Positions 1-9,000 are shown, counted from the first letter of the stretch. The stretch: 64,000 bases of DNA from Streptomyces sp. RerS4 (GCF_023515955.1 NZ_CP097322.1:620001-684000), one strand, 5' to 3'. Translations and numbers: made by a program. Notes: generated from the letters alone by a model not told the origin.

Positions 1-281
<281 letters not shown>

Positions 282-306
282 GCCCCCGCCCGCGCCCCTC
301 CAACGT

Positions 307-347
307 GATGTCCCGGTCGGCGGCGGACGGCCGCCGGCCGGGACATC
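307..347. terminator. Bidirectional hairpin terminator between katG and the PP2C gene
   Basis: GATGTCCCGG (307-316) pairs with CCGGGACATC (338-347), and inner GC-rich segments around 318-337 can extend the stem. It sits between two convergent genes and overlaps the stop codon of the minus-strand gene. Streptomyces terminators often lack a U tract, so the hairpin alone is reasonable evidence. Confidence 0.7.
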
Positions 348-2004
348 AGCCGCCGGCGGCCCGGGGCAGGTGGATGTCCACAACGCACACGTCGTCGCCT
401 CCGGCGGGCCGCAGGGCCCCCAGGAGCCGTGCCAGCGGTTCGCGGGCCGCCCCGTCCATGGCCTCGGCGGCGGCCTCCGCGAGCCGGTCGAGGCCGCGGT
501 CCAGGTCCTCCCCCGGGACCTCGATGAGCCCGTCGGTGTAGAGCAGGACGTGGTCGCCGGGCTCCAGGTCGAGCGTCTCCTCCACGTACACGGAGTCGAA
601 CGACGCGCCGAGGAGCCGGCCCTCCGGCAGGGGCAGGAAGCGCGCCCGGCCGTCGCGGACCAGCAGGGGCGGCAGGTGCCCGGCGCGTACCCAGACCAGG
701 CGCCGTTCCTCGGGACGGTAGCGCGCCATGATCATGGTCGCCGTGGTCGCGGCCGAGTCGGCGGCCGAGTGCAGGAGCAGGGTGTTGAGCCGACCCATCG
801 CGTCGGGAAGCGCGGACCCGGTGACGATCATGCCCTTGGCGGTGAACCGGAGCTGGGCCATGGTGCCGACCGCGTCCAGCCCGTGGCCCGCGACGTCACC
901 GACGACGAACAGAGCACTCTTGTCGGGGAGTTCGATGGCGCTGTACCAGTCGCCGCCGACGTTGACCCCACTGTCCGAGGGGACGTAGGCGATGTCGACC
1001 CGCAGCCCCACCAGCTCGATCGACTGCTCCGGGATGGGCAGCAGGGCGTGCTGGAGGCGGGCGGCGATGGCCCGTTCGGCCTGGAGCACGCCGCGCTGGA
1101 CGAACACGGCCCGCTCGCTCTCCCGCAGGGCGAGCTCGGTGTCCCGCTGGGGGGTGACGTTCTGGAAGAAGCCGTGCACCTCGACGGGGGTGCCGAAGGC
1201 GTCGGTCTCGGCTTCGGCGACGATGCGCAGGTGACGGATGCCGCCGGCGGTGGCGATGCGGAACGGCTGGTCGATCGCGGTCCCCTCACCCAGCAGCCGT
1301 TGGACGGCGTCGGCGAATTTCGGCAGGTCGTCCGGCACGAGGTGGCCCGGGAGCTCCTCCAGCCGTATCGGGCCCCGCTCGGGCGCACGGTCGAAGAAGT
1401 CGTAGACCTGGTCCGACCAGTGGATCGTGTCGGTGGTCAGGTTCCAGTCGGCCCAGCCCAGGTTGCCGAGGCGCTGCATGGCGGTCAGCCTGCGGATCTC
1501 CCGTTCGCCGGCGTCGTGCCGCACCCACGAGACGACCAGCCGGCCGTCCAGGCGCGTGGCCCGCACGGAGTACGTGGACGTCGCCGGGACGCCCGCGTCC
1601 ACCTCCCGGTACGTGAAGGGCTCGCCCTCGTAGTTCGTCCCCGTCTCCAGGGCGTCGCGGTAGCCCTGCCACACGGCGGTTCCCGCCACGGTGGGGTACG
1701 TCTCCAGCACCCGCCGCCCGACGAGTTCCTTGCCGCGCCTGCCCGCCACGTCCACCGAGTCCGGAGCGGCCGCGTCGATGCGGTAGTCCTCGACCTCGCC
1801 CGTCGGCGAACGCAAGGGGGAGAGGAGGACGGCCGGCCCGGCCAGCGCGTCGAAGATCTTCTGCACGGCGGCCACCTGCCCGTCCGCCGCCTTGGCCTCG
1901 CGGTCCTCGCGGGCCATCAGGACGCCCTTGACCCGCTCGACCTTGGCCAAGGCGAGCACCTCGGGGGGCGCACCGTCGCCGGTGGCCGTCGGATCCGTCT
2001 GCAC
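346..2004 (-). CDS. PAS-domain PP2C (SpoIIE/RsbU-type) serine phosphatase
   Basis: A 552-residue soluble protein. The first half holds two PAS-like regions (about residues 45-165 and 175-290; the second includes LGWADWNLTTDTIHWSD). A short helical linker (LQAERAIAARLQHALLP) then leads into a C-terminal PP2C/SpoIIE catalytic domain. The metal-ligand motifs are intact: VGGDWY, VVGDVAGHG, LLYTDGLIE and GGDDVCVVD. Proteins of this family dephosphorylate anti-anti-sigma factors in partner-switching pathways, with the PAS region sensing the signal; the partner here is unknown. No HATPase domain is fused, unlike the second PP2C protein in the window at 33713-36352. Convergent to katG; no regulatory partner gene is adjacent. 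Confidence 0.9.
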   Translation of the reverse strand: MQTDPTATGDGAPPEVLALAKVERVKGVLMAREDREAKAADGQVAAVQKIFDALAGPAVLLSPLRSPTGEVEDYRIDAAAPDSVDVAGRRGKELVGRRVLETYPTVAGTAVWQGYRDALETGTNYEGEPFTYREVDAGVPATSTYSVRATRLDGRLVVSWVRHDAGEREIRRLTAMQRLGNLGWADWNLTTDTIHWSDQVYDFFDRAPERGPIRLEELPGHLVPDDLPKFADAVQRLLGEGTAIDQPFRIATAGGIRHLRIVAEAETDAFGTPVEVHGFFQNVTPQRDTELALRESERAVFVQRGVLQAERAIAARLQHALLPIPEQSIELVGLRVDIAYVPSDSGVNVGGDWYSAIELPDKSALFVVGDVAGHGLDAVGTMAQLRFTAKGMIVTGSALPDAMGRLNTLLLHSAADSAATTATMIMARYRPEERRLVWVRAGHLPPLLVRDGRARFLPLPEGRLLGASFDSVYVEETLDLEPGDHVLLYTDGLIEVPGEDLDRGLDRLAEAAAEAMDGAAREPLARLLGALRPAGGDDVCVVDIHLPRAAGG

Positions 2005-2053
2005 CCTTCGAGCATGGCACGATCACGGGTCACCGGGGGCCGGACGGCTTGGA

Positions 2054-2338
2054 TCAGGCGCTTTTCGGCGGTGGGGCGGCCTTGCGGTCAGTGGCCGAGC
2101 GCCCGTCCTTGGCCTCGTTGTAGAGCTGTTCCTTGGTGGGCTCACCGGATCCGGAGTGGGAACGCTGTCCTCCGCGCTTGGACGAGGACATGTCCTGGGT
2201 GGAGGAGCGGCTCGCGGTCTTCGACTCGCCGGAGCGCGCCCGTTCCTTGTTCACGGTGCGTGCGGCGATCTCCTCGGCCCGCTTCGTGCTTTCGCCGCGC
2301 TGTTGCCTCCTCGTGCGGGGAGCGGCACGACCGCTCAC
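2054..2338 (-). CDS. Small basic, Ser/Lys-rich protein of unknown function
   Basis: A 94-residue, highly hydrophilic and basic protein. It begins with an Arg/Lys-rich stretch (RAAPRTRRQQRGESTKRAEE) and has Ser/Gly-rich low-complexity sequence in the middle. Near the end is a short motif (PTKEQLYNEAKDGR) resembling the Rho_N/SAP-like helix seen in Streptomyces proteins loosely named plasmid stabilisation protein. The usual lysine-rich helix after that motif is missing or diverged. The start ATG overlaps the stop of the upstream DUF5709-like gene by four bases, so the two are probably translated together. No enzyme motif is present; a nucleic-acid-binding role is only a guess from charge. Confidence 0.7.
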   Translation of the reverse strand: MSGRAAPRTRRQQRGESTKRAEEIAARTVNKERARSGESKTASRSSTQDMSSSKRGGQRSHSGSGEPTKEQLYNEAKDGRSATDRKAAPPPKSA

Positions 2339-2823
2339 CCCTGCTCGTCGGACCGCTCGTCGGACTGCTCGTCCGGCTCCTGGATGATGTGCATGGCGGC
2401 CTCTTCGGCCGACGCCGCCCCGCCGTTCACGCCGACGTCCTCGGCGACTACGGAGACGTGGTGCGGCGGCCGCGACTCGTCACGGGCGGCGAGCCGGCCG
2501 GCCCGTACGTGCCCGGCCGCCGAGGCGTCCTCGCCCTCGGCGGCGATGTCGCCCCAGGTCACGTCCTCGGCGTCGGCTTCGGCCTCGGGGAGCTCGCGGG
2601 CGAGGCGCTGGTCGAGGTTCTCCCCGGAGTGTCGGCCTTCGGCGGTGGTGGCGGGATCGTTGACCGCCAACGGCCGCTCGGGGGGCGAGTAGCCCGTGTC
2701 GAGCGTCTCGTCCAGGCCCGGCTCGTCCAGGGCGTTCTCCATGTCGGGCATCGCCCGGGCCGGGTCGTCGTCGCCCTCGTGCGGTTGGTAGACCTCGTCT
2801 CCGTGCGACTCGATGCTGCTCAT
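2335..2823 (-). CDS. Acidic DUF5709-like protein
   Basis: A 162-residue acidic protein with no signal peptide or membrane segment. The segments LDETLDTGYSPPERPLAV and SGENLDQRLARELPE match the conserved core of the actinobacterial DUF5709 family, which consists of small hydrophilic proteins of unknown function often found near stress genes. The C-terminus is Glu/Asp-rich and probably disordered. It lies between the DUF6480-like membrane protein upstream (14-base gap) and the basic protein downstream (four-base overlap), so the three form one likely operon. An acidic protein encoded directly before a basic one is noteworthy but not evidence of a complex. Family membership is by recalled motif similarity. 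Confidence 0.8.
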   Translation of the reverse strand: MSSIESHGDEVYQPHEGDDDPARAMPDMENALDEPGLDETLDTGYSPPERPLAVNDPATTAEGRHSGENLDQRLARELPEAEADAEDVTWGDIAAEGEDASAAGHVRAGRLAARDESRPPHHVSVVAEDVGVNGGAASAEEAAMHIIQEPDEQSDERSDEQG

Positions 2824-2836
2824 GGCGTCTCCCGGG

Positions 2837-3079
2837 TCAGAGGTCCAGCGCTACGGCGAAGACGAGGAAGAAGAGGGCGCAGACCACCGCCACCAGGACG
2901 ATGATCGCGAGCGGGCCCTTGGCCCACCCCCGCTTGGGCTGCCGGTGGGGTCCGGCGCCGGTGGCGGTGCTCGCCTCGCCGGGCGGCGTCTCGCCGGGCG
3001 GCACACCACCGCCTGGTTCGAGACCTGGGGTCACACGGGGATCGGGGTCCGGGTTGCTTGCCGGCATGTCTCTGGTCAT
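2837..3079 (-). CDS. DUF6480-like small membrane protein
   Basis: An 80-residue protein. The N-terminus is Pro/Gly-rich (NPDPDPRVTPGLEPGGGVPP), which is the signature of the Streptomyces DUF6480 family. A basic stretch (RQPKRGWAKG) follows, and then one C-terminal transmembrane helix (about residues 56-79, LAIIVLVAVVCALFFLVFAV). The basic side before the helix predicts a cytoplasmic N-terminus. It is the first gene of the minus-strand operon 2054-3079 and is divergent from the SDR gene at 3187. Function is unknown. Confidence 0.8.
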   Translation of the reverse strand: MTRDMPASNPDPDPRVTPGLEPGGGVPPGETPPGEASTATGAGPHRQPKRGWAKGPLAIIVLVAVVCALFFLVFAVALDL

Positions 3080-3140
3080 ACCTGACGGCTCCCCGTGATC
3101 GGGCGTGTCATGCCTCCGCCGGGCGTGCGGCTTTCCCGCG

Positions 3141-3171
3141 ACGCGTACCCGTGCGTACCCGTGCGTACCCG
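3141..3171. repeat. Three tandem copies of a 10-bp unit (consensus GTGCGTACCC)
   Basis: Units at 3141-3150 (ACGCGTACCC), 3151-3160 and 3161-3170 (both GTGCGTACCC) lie one helical turn apart in the divergent intergenic region 3080-3186, immediately before the SDR start. The one-turn phasing would suit cooperative binding of a regulator, but slippage is an equally good explanation. Confidence 0.6.
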
Positions 3172-3186
3172 GGGTAGCCGCCCCGC

Positions 3187-3987
3187 ATGAAGACTTCGCG
3201 TCCGCTGTCCCTGGTCACCGGCGCGTCCAGCGGCATCGGCTTCGAGCTGGCCCGGGAGTTCGCCGATCACGGCCACGACCTGCTGATCGCGGCGGAGGAC
3301 GAGGACATCCACACCGCCGCGCGGCGGCTGGGCTTCCACGGGACACGGGTCCGCGCCGTCCAGGTGGACCTGGCCGACCCCGAGGGCGTCGAGTCGCTCG
3401 TACGGGAGGCACGTGCCGAGCGGCGCCCGCTGTACGCGGTGGCACTCAACGCCGGCATCGGCCGGGGCGGTGCGTTCCTGGGCACGGAACTCGCCGACCA
3501 GCTCCGGGTCATCGACCTCAACGTCGTCTCCACGGTGCACCTCGCCCGGCGCCTGCTGGAGGACATGGCCGCAGCCGGCGAGGGCCGCCTGCTGATCACC
3601 TCCTCCGTCGCCGCCGAGACGCCGGGCCCGTACCACGCGGTCCACAACGCGTCGGAGGCGTTCCTGCGCTCCTTCGCCCTGGGGCTGCGGGCCGAGCTGG
3701 CGGACACCGGCGTCACCGTCACCTCGCTGATGCCCGGCCCCACCGACACCCGGTTCTTCGTCCGCGCGGGCCTGCTCGACACCCGCCTCGGCCGGTCCAG
3801 GAAGGACGACCCGGCCCTGGTGGCCCGTCAGGCGTACGAGGCCCTCGTGGCCGGTCGCCCGCAGGTCGTGGCGGGCTCCCTGCACACGCGGGCCCAGGAA
3901 CTGGCCACGCACGCCTTGCCGGCGCGGGCCAGGGCCGCCCTGCACCGCCACCGGGCAGCGCCGGGAGGAAGCAGGAGTCACCTCTGA
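3187..3987 (+). CDS. Short-chain dehydrogenase/reductase-like protein with a degenerate active site
   Basis: A 266-residue Rossmann-fold SDR. The cofactor motif is VTGASSGIG (residues 10-18), NAG is present (LNAGIGRG), and the catalytic-serine region is ITSSVAAET. Where the family has the YxxxK pair (for example VYNASKAF), this protein reads VHNASEAF: the Tyr is His153 and the Lys is Glu157. A Tyr exists four residues earlier (Tyr149) but has no Lys partner. The protein may therefore be inactive as an oxidoreductase or use altered chemistry. Length and fold otherwise look complete, arguing against simple decay. ATG at 3187 is the only reasonable start. The C-terminal 35 residues are Arg/Ala-rich and family-atypical. 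Substrate unknown. Confidence 0.85.
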   Translation: MKTSRPLSLVTGASSGIGFELAREFADHGHDLLIAAEDEDIHTAARRLGFHGTRVRAVQVDLADPEGVESLVREARAERRPLYAVALNAGIGRGGAFLGTELADQLRVIDLNVVSTVHLARRLLEDMAAAGEGRLLITSSVAAETPGPYHAVHNASEAFLRSFALGLRAELADTGVTVTSLMPGPTDTRFFVRAGLLDTRLGRSRKDDPALVARQAYEALVAGRPQVVAGSLHTRAQELATHALPARARAALHRHRAAPGGSRSHL

Positions 3988-4411
3988 ACCGTTCCCGGCC
4001 GGGACGCGCTCGGGGTCCGATCCGGCGGTGTCGGTGCCCGGCGGTTCGGCGGCCGGCCGTGCCGGCCCAGAGCGTGGAGAGCCGGCACGGCCGCTACCGC
4101 ACGCTTCCCCGCCCGTGCCGCGAGACAGGAAGCGCCTGCCGACGGCCATGCCACGCCGCGGCACCGCCCATGGGACTACACCCGACCCCGAAGGTCGCTC
4201 ACCGACGGGGGCGGCGCGCCATCCTCACCCGTTCGGCGTAGCGATGCGTACGCGTTCCCGAGCCGATGCCCGCGCCTGCCCCGCGCACCTCTCACGCTGC
4301 GGACGGGTGACGCCGGCGCCGGTCCGGCGTGGCGCGGTCCGGGAGCGGCCGGGAGGGCCAGGATGGCCGTCGGCCCACGGGAATTCGTCCGTGACAGGGA
4401 AAGGACTGCTC
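3988..4411. other. Gene-free stretch
   Basis: About 420 bases between the SDR stop and the CBM48 start. Open frames here lack family matches and show no convincing ribosome-binding sites, and I see no RNA gene. A short CCCGGCCGGG palindrome just after the SDR stop is the only obvious structure; the promoter for the CBM48 gene presumably lies in the last 150 bases. Confidence 0.5.
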
Positions 4412-4687
4412 GTGCTGGAACGCCGACACCGCAAGAACGCCACCGACGTCACCTTCGTCCTGCCGGACGACGCCCCGCCCGGCCCCGTCAGCGTGGTGGG
4501 CACGTTCAACGGCTGGCAGCCGGGCACCCACGTCCTGGAACCCCGCGAGGACGGCACCCGGGCCGTGACCGTCGCGCTGCCCGCGAAGGTGACCCACTCG
4601 TTCCGCTACCTCGCCGCGGGCGACTACTGGTTCGACGACGAGAGCGCCGACGGCCACGACGGCCCCAACTGCCGCCTGCACACCTGA
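4412..4687 (+). CDS. Isoamylase early-set (CBM48) domain protein
   Basis: A 91-residue single-domain protein. VTFVLPDDAPPGPVSVVGTFNGW, read in two pieces, plus VTVALPAKVTHSFRYLA and YWFDDESADGHDGPNCRLHT match the E-set/CBM48 beta-sandwich found in glycogen-branching enzymes and AMP-kinase beta subunits, including the VVGxFNxW glycan-contact motif. Stand-alone versions are common in Streptomyces and presumably bind alpha-glucans; no catalytic domain is attached. GTG 4412 is chosen because GGAAAGGA sits seven bases upstream and family members start with MLER. Upstream in-frame sequence from 4028 is not conserved-looking. Confidence 0.8.
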   Translation: MLERRHRKNATDVTFVLPDDAPPGPVSVVGTFNGWQPGTHVLEPREDGTRAVTVALPAKVTHSFRYLAAGDYWFDDESADGHDGPNCRLHT

Positions 4688-4693
4688 CGGAGG

Positions 4694-4721
4694 GCCGCGC
4701 CCGCGCGGCGGGGGCGCCCCC
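4694..4721. terminator. GC-rich hairpins between convergent CBM48 gene and dhaK
   Basis: Two adjacent palindromes, GCCGCG-CCCG-CGCGGC (4694-4709) and GGGGGCGCCCCC (4710-4721), fill the short gap between convergent genes. Either could stop transcription from both sides. No T tract is present. Confidence 0.45.
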
Positions 4722-4723
4722 GG

Positions 4724-5728
4724 TCAGCGGCCCCAGCGCAGGGCGGCCGTCTGAACGGGCGCGTCCCACAGGCGCAGCAGCTCCTCGTCGGCCCGGCACA
4801 GCGTCACCGAGGCGCCGGCCATGTCGAGCGAGGTGACGTAGTTGCCCACGAGCGCCCGCGCCACCGGCACGCCGCGGGCCTCCAGGACGCGCGCCACCTC
4901 GGCGTGGAACCCGTACAGCTCCAACAGGGGCGTCGCGCCCATCCCGTTGACCAGGGCGAGCACCGGCCCGTCGGCCGGGGCCACCCGCGCGAGGTCCTCC
5001 AGTACGGCGCCGACCGCGAAGTCGGCGATGTCGCGGGACGGCATCACCGCGCGCCGCTCGCGGCCGGGCTCGCCGTGGATCCCGATACCGAGTTCCATCT
5101 CGCCGTCAGGGAGGTCGAACGTCGGACTGCCCTTGGCGGGGGTGGTGCATGCGCTCAGCGCCACGCCGAAGCTCCGCGAGGCCGCGTTGACCCGTCGGGC
5201 CACGGCCGCGACCTGCTCCAGCGGGGCGCCCTCCTCGGCGGCCGCTCCGGCGATCTTCTCCACGAAGAGCGTGGCCCCGGTGCCGCGCCGGCCGGCCGTG
5301 TACAGGCTGTCGGTCACCGCGACGTCGTCGTCGACCAGCACCCGCTCGACCTGGATGCCCTCCTCCTCGGCGAGTTCGGCGGCCATGTCGAAGTTGAGCA
5401 CGTCACCGGTGTAGTTCTTGACGACGAACAGGACCCCCCGGCCGGCGTCCACGGCCGCGGTCGCCCGCGCCATCTGGTCGGGGACCGGCGAGGTGAACAC
5501 CTCACCGGGGCAGGCCGCCGACAGCATCCCGTACCCCACGAACCCGCCGTGCAGGGGTTCGTGACCGGAGCCGCCGCCGGAGACCAGGCCGACGCGGCCG
5601 CTCTCGCGGGCGCCCCGCCGTACGACCACCCGGCCCTCCACGTCCACGTCGAGATCGGGGTGCGCCGCGGCCATCCCGCGCAGGGCATCGGCGACCACCG
5701 CGTCCGCACTGTTGATCAACATGTTCAT
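4724..5728 (-). CDS. dhaK: Dihydroxyacetone kinase, DhaK subunit
   Basis: A 334-residue protein with the full DhaK fold. It carries GLVSGGGSGHEPLHGGFVG near the N-terminus, VVKNYTGDVLNF in the middle, and GIGIHGEPG containing the histidine that forms a covalent hemiaminal with dihydroxyacetone. DhaK supplies the substrate-binding subunit; phosphoryl transfer needs DhaL, fed by ATP or by the PTS through DhaM. Neither dhaL nor dhaM is adjacent: the gene stands alone, convergent to the CBM48 gene and divergent from glpF. The neighbourhood with glpF and glpK points to glycerol/dihydroxyacetone metabolism. Either dhaL lies elsewhere or the protein works with a different partner. ATG at 5728 is supported by the conserved first residues. 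Confidence 0.9.
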   Translation of the reverse strand: MNMLINSADAVVADALRGMAAAHPDLDVDVEGRVVVRRGARESGRVGLVSGGGSGHEPLHGGFVGYGMLSAACPGEVFTSPVPDQMARATAAVDAGRGVLFVVKNYTGDVLNFDMAAELAEEEGIQVERVLVDDDVAVTDSLYTAGRRGTGATLFVEKIAGAAAEEGAPLEQVAAVARRVNAASRSFGVALSACTTPAKGSPTFDLPDGEMELGIGIHGEPGRERRAVMPSRDIADFAVGAVLEDLARVAPADGPVLALVNGMGATPLLELYGFHAEVARVLEARGVPVARALVGNYVTSLDMAGASVTLCRADEELLRLWDAPVQTAALRWGR

Positions 5729-5914
5729 CAGGTGCCTCCCGGGGGCCGATGGCGGATGATGGTGACGGGCTCGGCCGCGATCGCGGCCCTACCCCCAAGT
5801 GTGTGACGTCCGGCGGATATGCACCGCACAAGGCGCGCAGGCCCGCCATCGGACCGCTTGTGCAGAGCGGGGGGAGTCGACGTCCGGCCTCCGGGCCGGC
5901 GGGAAGAGGCCCCC
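5729..5914. promoter_or_regulatory. Divergent control region between dhaK and glpF
   Basis: A 186-base gap separates the divergent dhaK and glpF starts, so both promoters must lie here. I cannot point to a specific operator with confidence. GGGAAGAGGC just before glpF acts as its ribosome-binding site. No gylR/glpR regulator gene is next to the block. Confidence 0.5.
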
Positions 5915-6763
5915 ATGGCTGAACGACACAAAGGATCAGTGCTCCTCTCCGAACTCTCCGCCGAATTCGCCGGCACCATGATCCTCATCCTCTTCGGGTG
6001 CGGCGTGGTGGCCCAGGTGGTCGCCGGCGGAGCCCTCACGGATCCGGCGGGCGGCCTCGGCAACCACGACAGCATCGCCTGGGCCTGGGGTCTGGGCGTC
6101 ACGCTGGGCGTCTACGTCGCCGCGCGCCTGAGCGGCGCCCACCTGAACCCCGCGGTCACGGTCGCCCTGGCGATGTTCAAGGGCTTCCCGTGGGCCAAGG
6201 TGGCCCCGTACGCGGTGGCCCAGACGGCGGGCGCGTTCGTGGCGGCCCTGATCGTGCGGTGGAACTACACCGAGGCGCTGGCCAAGGCCGACCCCGGCCA
6301 CACGATCAAGACGCAGGGCGTCTTCTCCACGCTGCCGGCCAACGGCAACACGAACCTGCCGGTCACCGAGTGGGGCGCGCTGCGCGACCAGGTCATCGGC
6401 ACGGCGATCCTGCTGCTGCTGATCCTGGCGGTCACGGACCTGCTCAACACGCCCCCCGGCGCCAACCTGGCCCCGTTCATCGTCGGCCTGATCGTGGTCG
6501 CGATCGGCATGGCCTGGGGCACCAACGCCGGCTACGCGATCAACCCGGCCCGCGACTTCGGCCCCCGACTGGCCAGCTTCCTCACGGGTTATGGCGGAGC
6601 CTGGCGCGACCAGTACGGCCATTTCTACTTCTGGGTCCCGATCGTCGGCCCGCTGATCGGCGGTGTCCTGGGCGCCGGTCTGTACAAGTTCTTCATCGGC
6701 CGGTTCCTGCCGGCCGCCGAGCCGGACCTCCCCGGCGAGGTTCCGAGGCCGGACGAGAGCTGA
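5915..6763 (+). CDS. glpF: Glycerol facilitator (aquaglyceroporin family)
   Basis: A 282-residue integral membrane channel of the MIP family. Both pore signatures are present, HLNPAVT in the first half and [10 protein letters not shown] in the second, and the arginine and aspartate after the second NPA are those of glycerol-conducting members (Asp of NPARD is the glycerol-type marker). Six membrane segments are evident. ATG 5915 is preferred over upstream in-frame codons because GAAGAGG lies just upstream and MAERHKGS fits the family. The channel admits glycerol by facilitated diffusion, which glpK (46 bases downstream, same strand) traps by phosphorylation. Confidence 0.92.
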   Translation: MAERHKGSVLLSELSAEFAGTMILILFGCGVVAQVVAGGALTDPAGGLGNHDSIAWAWGLGVTLGVYVAARLSGAHLNPAVTVALAMFKGFPWAKVAPYAVAQTAGAFVAALIVRWNYTEALAKADPGHTIKTQGVFSTLPANGNTNLPVTEWGALRDQVIGTAILLLLILAVTDLLNTPPGANLAPFIVGLIVVAIGMAWGTNAGYAINPARDFGPRLASFLTGYGGAWRDQYGHFYFWVPIVGPLIGGVLGAGLYKFFIGRFLPAAEPDLPGEVPRPDES

Positions 6764-6809
6764 CCGCGCGTTGACCGCGAGCCGACCGACCCGAGAGAGG
6801 CGGCACCCC

Positions 6810-8327
6810 ATGGCTGACTTCGTCGGCGCAGTGGACCAGGGGACCACCAGCACCCGGTTCATGATCTTCGACCACGACGGGAACGAAGTGGCGAGGCACC
6901 AGCTGGAGCACTCCCAGATCCTGCCCCGGTCGGGGTGGGTCGAGCACGACCCCGTGGAGATCTGGGAACGCACCAACTCGGTGATCCAGAACGCCCTGCG
7001 GCACGGAAACCTGGAGGCCGAGGACCTGACGGCCATCGGCGTCACCAACCAGCGGGAGACGACCGTCGTGTGGGACCCCCGCACCGGCCGCCCGTACTAC
7101 AACGCGATCGTGTGGCAGGACACCCGTACCGACTCCATCGCGGCCGCGCTGGAGCGCTCGGGCCAGGGGGACGTCATCCGCCGCAAGGCCGGTCTGCCGC
7201 CGGCCACGTACTTCTCCGGCGGCAAGATCCAGTGGATCCTGGAGAACGTCGACGGCGTCCGCGAGGCCGCCGAGCAGGGGCACGCCCTCTTCGGCAACAC
7301 CGACTGCTGGGTGCTGTGGAACCTCACGGGCGGCCCCGACGGCGGCATCCACGCCACCGACGTCACCAACGCCAGCCGCACCATGCTCATGAACCTGGAG
7401 ACCCTCGACTGGGACGACGAACTCCTCGGCTTCTTCAACGTCCCCAGGGCGATGCTCCCGACCATCAACCCGTCCTCCCACCCCGAGGCCTACGGGCAGA
7501 CCCGCACCTCCCGGCCGCTGCGCGCCGCCATCCCCGTCACCGGCGTCCTCGGCGACCAACAGGCGGCCACCGTCGGACAGGTCTGCTACGCGCCCGGCGA
7601 GGCCAAGAACACCTACGGGACCGGCAACTTCCTCGTCCTCAACACCGGAACCGAACTGGTCCGCTCGCAACACGGCCTGCTCACCACGGTCGCCTACCAG
7701 TTCGGCGACGAGCCCGCCGTGTACGCGCTCGAAGGTTCCATCGCCGTCACCGGCTCCGCGATCCAGTGGCTGCGCGACCAGCTGAAGATCATCAACGACG
7801 CGGCGGAGAGCGAACGTCTGGCGCAGACGGTCGAGGACAGCGGAGGCATCTACTTCGTCCCCGCCTTCTCCGGCCTGTTCGCACCGTACTGGCGATCCGA
7901 CGCCCGCGGCGCCATCGTCGGCCTCGCCCGCTACCACGACAACGGCCACGTGGCCCGCGCGGCCCTGGAAGCGATCTGCTACCAGAGCCGCGACGTGGTG
8001 GAGGCCATGGAGCAGGACTCCGGCGTCCACCTCGACGTGCTGAAGGTCGACGGCGGCGTCACCGCCAACGACCTGTGCATGCAGATCCAGGCCGATGTCC
8101 TCGGCGTACCGGTCAGCCGCCCGGTGGTCGCCGAGACGACCGCGCTCGGAGCCGCGTACGCCGCCGGCCTCGCCACGGGCTTCTGGCAGAGCACGGACGA
8201 ACTGCGCACCCACTGGCAGGAGTCCAAGCGCTGGGAGCCGCAGTGGTCCGAGGAACGGCGCGCGGAGGGCTACGAGGGCTGGAAGAAGGCGGTGGAGCGC
8301 ACGCTCGATTGGGCCAAGGTCGAATAG
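6810..8327 (+). CDS. glpK: Glycerol kinase
   Basis: A 505-residue FGGY-family kinase converting glycerol and ATP to glycerol-3-phosphate. Seen in sequence: [16 protein letters not shown] at the N-terminus, [50 protein letters not shown] and the C-terminal [18 protein letters not shown]. These are the diagnostic nucleotide- and glycerol-binding stretches. Start ATG 6810 has GAGAGAGG eight or so bases upstream and gives the normal length. Expected to be co-transcribed with glpF. No glpD (glycerol-3-phosphate dehydrogenase) follows, so the operon is a two-gene version. Confidence 0.95.
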   Translation: MADFVGAVDQGTTSTRFMIFDHDGNEVARHQLEHSQILPRSGWVEHDPVEIWERTNSVIQNALRHGNLEAEDLTAIGVTNQRETTVVWDPRTGRPYYNAIVWQDTRTDSIAAALERSGQGDVIRRKAGLPPATYFSGGKIQWILENVDGVREAAEQGHALFGNTDCWVLWNLTGGPDGGIHATDVTNASRTMLMNLETLDWDDELLGFFNVPRAMLPTINPSSHPEAYGQTRTSRPLRAAIPVTGVLGDQQAATVGQVCYAPGEAKNTYGTGNFLVLNTGTELVRSQHGLLTTVAYQFGDEPAVYALEGSIAVTGSAIQWLRDQLKIINDAAESERLAQTVEDSGGIYFVPAFSGLFAPYWRSDARGAIVGLARYHDNGHVARAALEAICYQSRDVVEAMEQDSGVHLDVLKVDGGVTANDLCMQIQADVLGVPVSRPVVAETTALGAAYAAGLATGFWQSTDELRTHWQESKRWEPQWSEERRAEGYEGWKKAVERTLDWAKVE

Positions 8328-8386
8328 GGTAGGGTCTCGCCGCTCGTGGTCCGTACGCCGGACACCCACGGACGGAAGGCTGGGCC

Positions 8387-8953
8387 ATGCGGAAACTGAT
8401 CTACGGCATGAACCTGACCCTGGACGGCTACATCGCCGCGGCCGGCGACGACATCGACTGGAGCGGACCGCCGAGCGACGAGCTGTTCCAGTGGTGGCTC
8501 GACCACGAGCGGGAGAGTGGCCTGTCGCTGTACGGGCGCAAGCTGTGGGAGGCGATGAGTTCCTACTGGCCGACCGGCGACCAGCGGCCGGGCGCCACCC
8601 CGGCGGAGATCGAGTTCGCGCGCAACTGGCGGGACACGCCGAAGGTGGTGTTCTCCTCGACGATCGACAAGGTCGACTGGAACACCCGCCTGGTCACCGG
8701 CGACGCGATCGCCGAGATCACCCGGCTCAAGGCCGAGGACGGCGGCCCGATGGACATCGGCGGCGCGACGCTCGCCGGGGCGGCCATGCGCGCCGGGCTG
8801 ATCGACGAGTACGTGATCGCCACCCATCCGGTCCTGGTGGGCGGCGGCACGCCGTTCTTCACCGCGCTGGACGGCTGGGTGAACCTGAACCTGGTGGAGA
8901 CGCGGACGTTTCCCGGCGGCGTGGTCCTGACCAGGTACGAGACGAGGCGCTGA
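8387..8953 (+). CDS. DHFR-fold (RibD C-terminal-like) reductase
   Basis: A 188-residue dihydrofolate-reductase family protein. The start IYGMNLTLDGYIAA and the C-terminal DIGGATLAGAAMRAGLIDEY and HPVLVGGGTPFF segments are typical of the RibD C-terminal domain family abundant in actinobacteria. They are NADPH-dependent reductases whose individual substrates are mostly unknown. It is monocistronic, 59 bases after glpK, and followed by a clear hairpin. A role in folate or riboflavin synthesis should not be assumed. Confidence 0.85.
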   Translation: MRKLIYGMNLTLDGYIAAAGDDIDWSGPPSDELFQWWLDHERESGLSLYGRKLWEAMSSYWPTGDQRPGATPAEIEFARNWRDTPKVVFSSTIDKVDWNTRLVTGDAIAEITRLKAEDGGPMDIGGATLAGAAMRAGLIDEYVIATHPVLVGGGTPFFTALDGWVNLNLVETRTFPGGVVLTRYETRR

Positions 8954-8962
8954 GCGGCCTGT

Positions 8963-8987
8963 CCGCCGAGCGGCCGGTCCTCGGCGG
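8963..8987. terminator. Hairpin between convergent DHFR-fold and HhH genes
   Basis: CCGCCGAG (8963-8970) and CTCGGCGG (8980-8987) form a perfect 8-bp stem around a 9-base loop in a 47-base convergent gap. Confidence 0.65.
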
Positions 8988-9000
8988 GGCTCGGCGGGTC

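Noticed and set aside
370..2904. 844-codon open frame on the plus strand opposite the PP2C gene and small operon
   Set aside because: It is antisense to well-supported genes and encodes low-complexity Gly/Arg/Val-rich sequence with no motif; typical high-GC shadow.
6693..8369. 558-codon minus-strand frame over glpK
   Set aside because: Antisense shadow of glycerol kinase; no family features, and the real gene is unequivocal.
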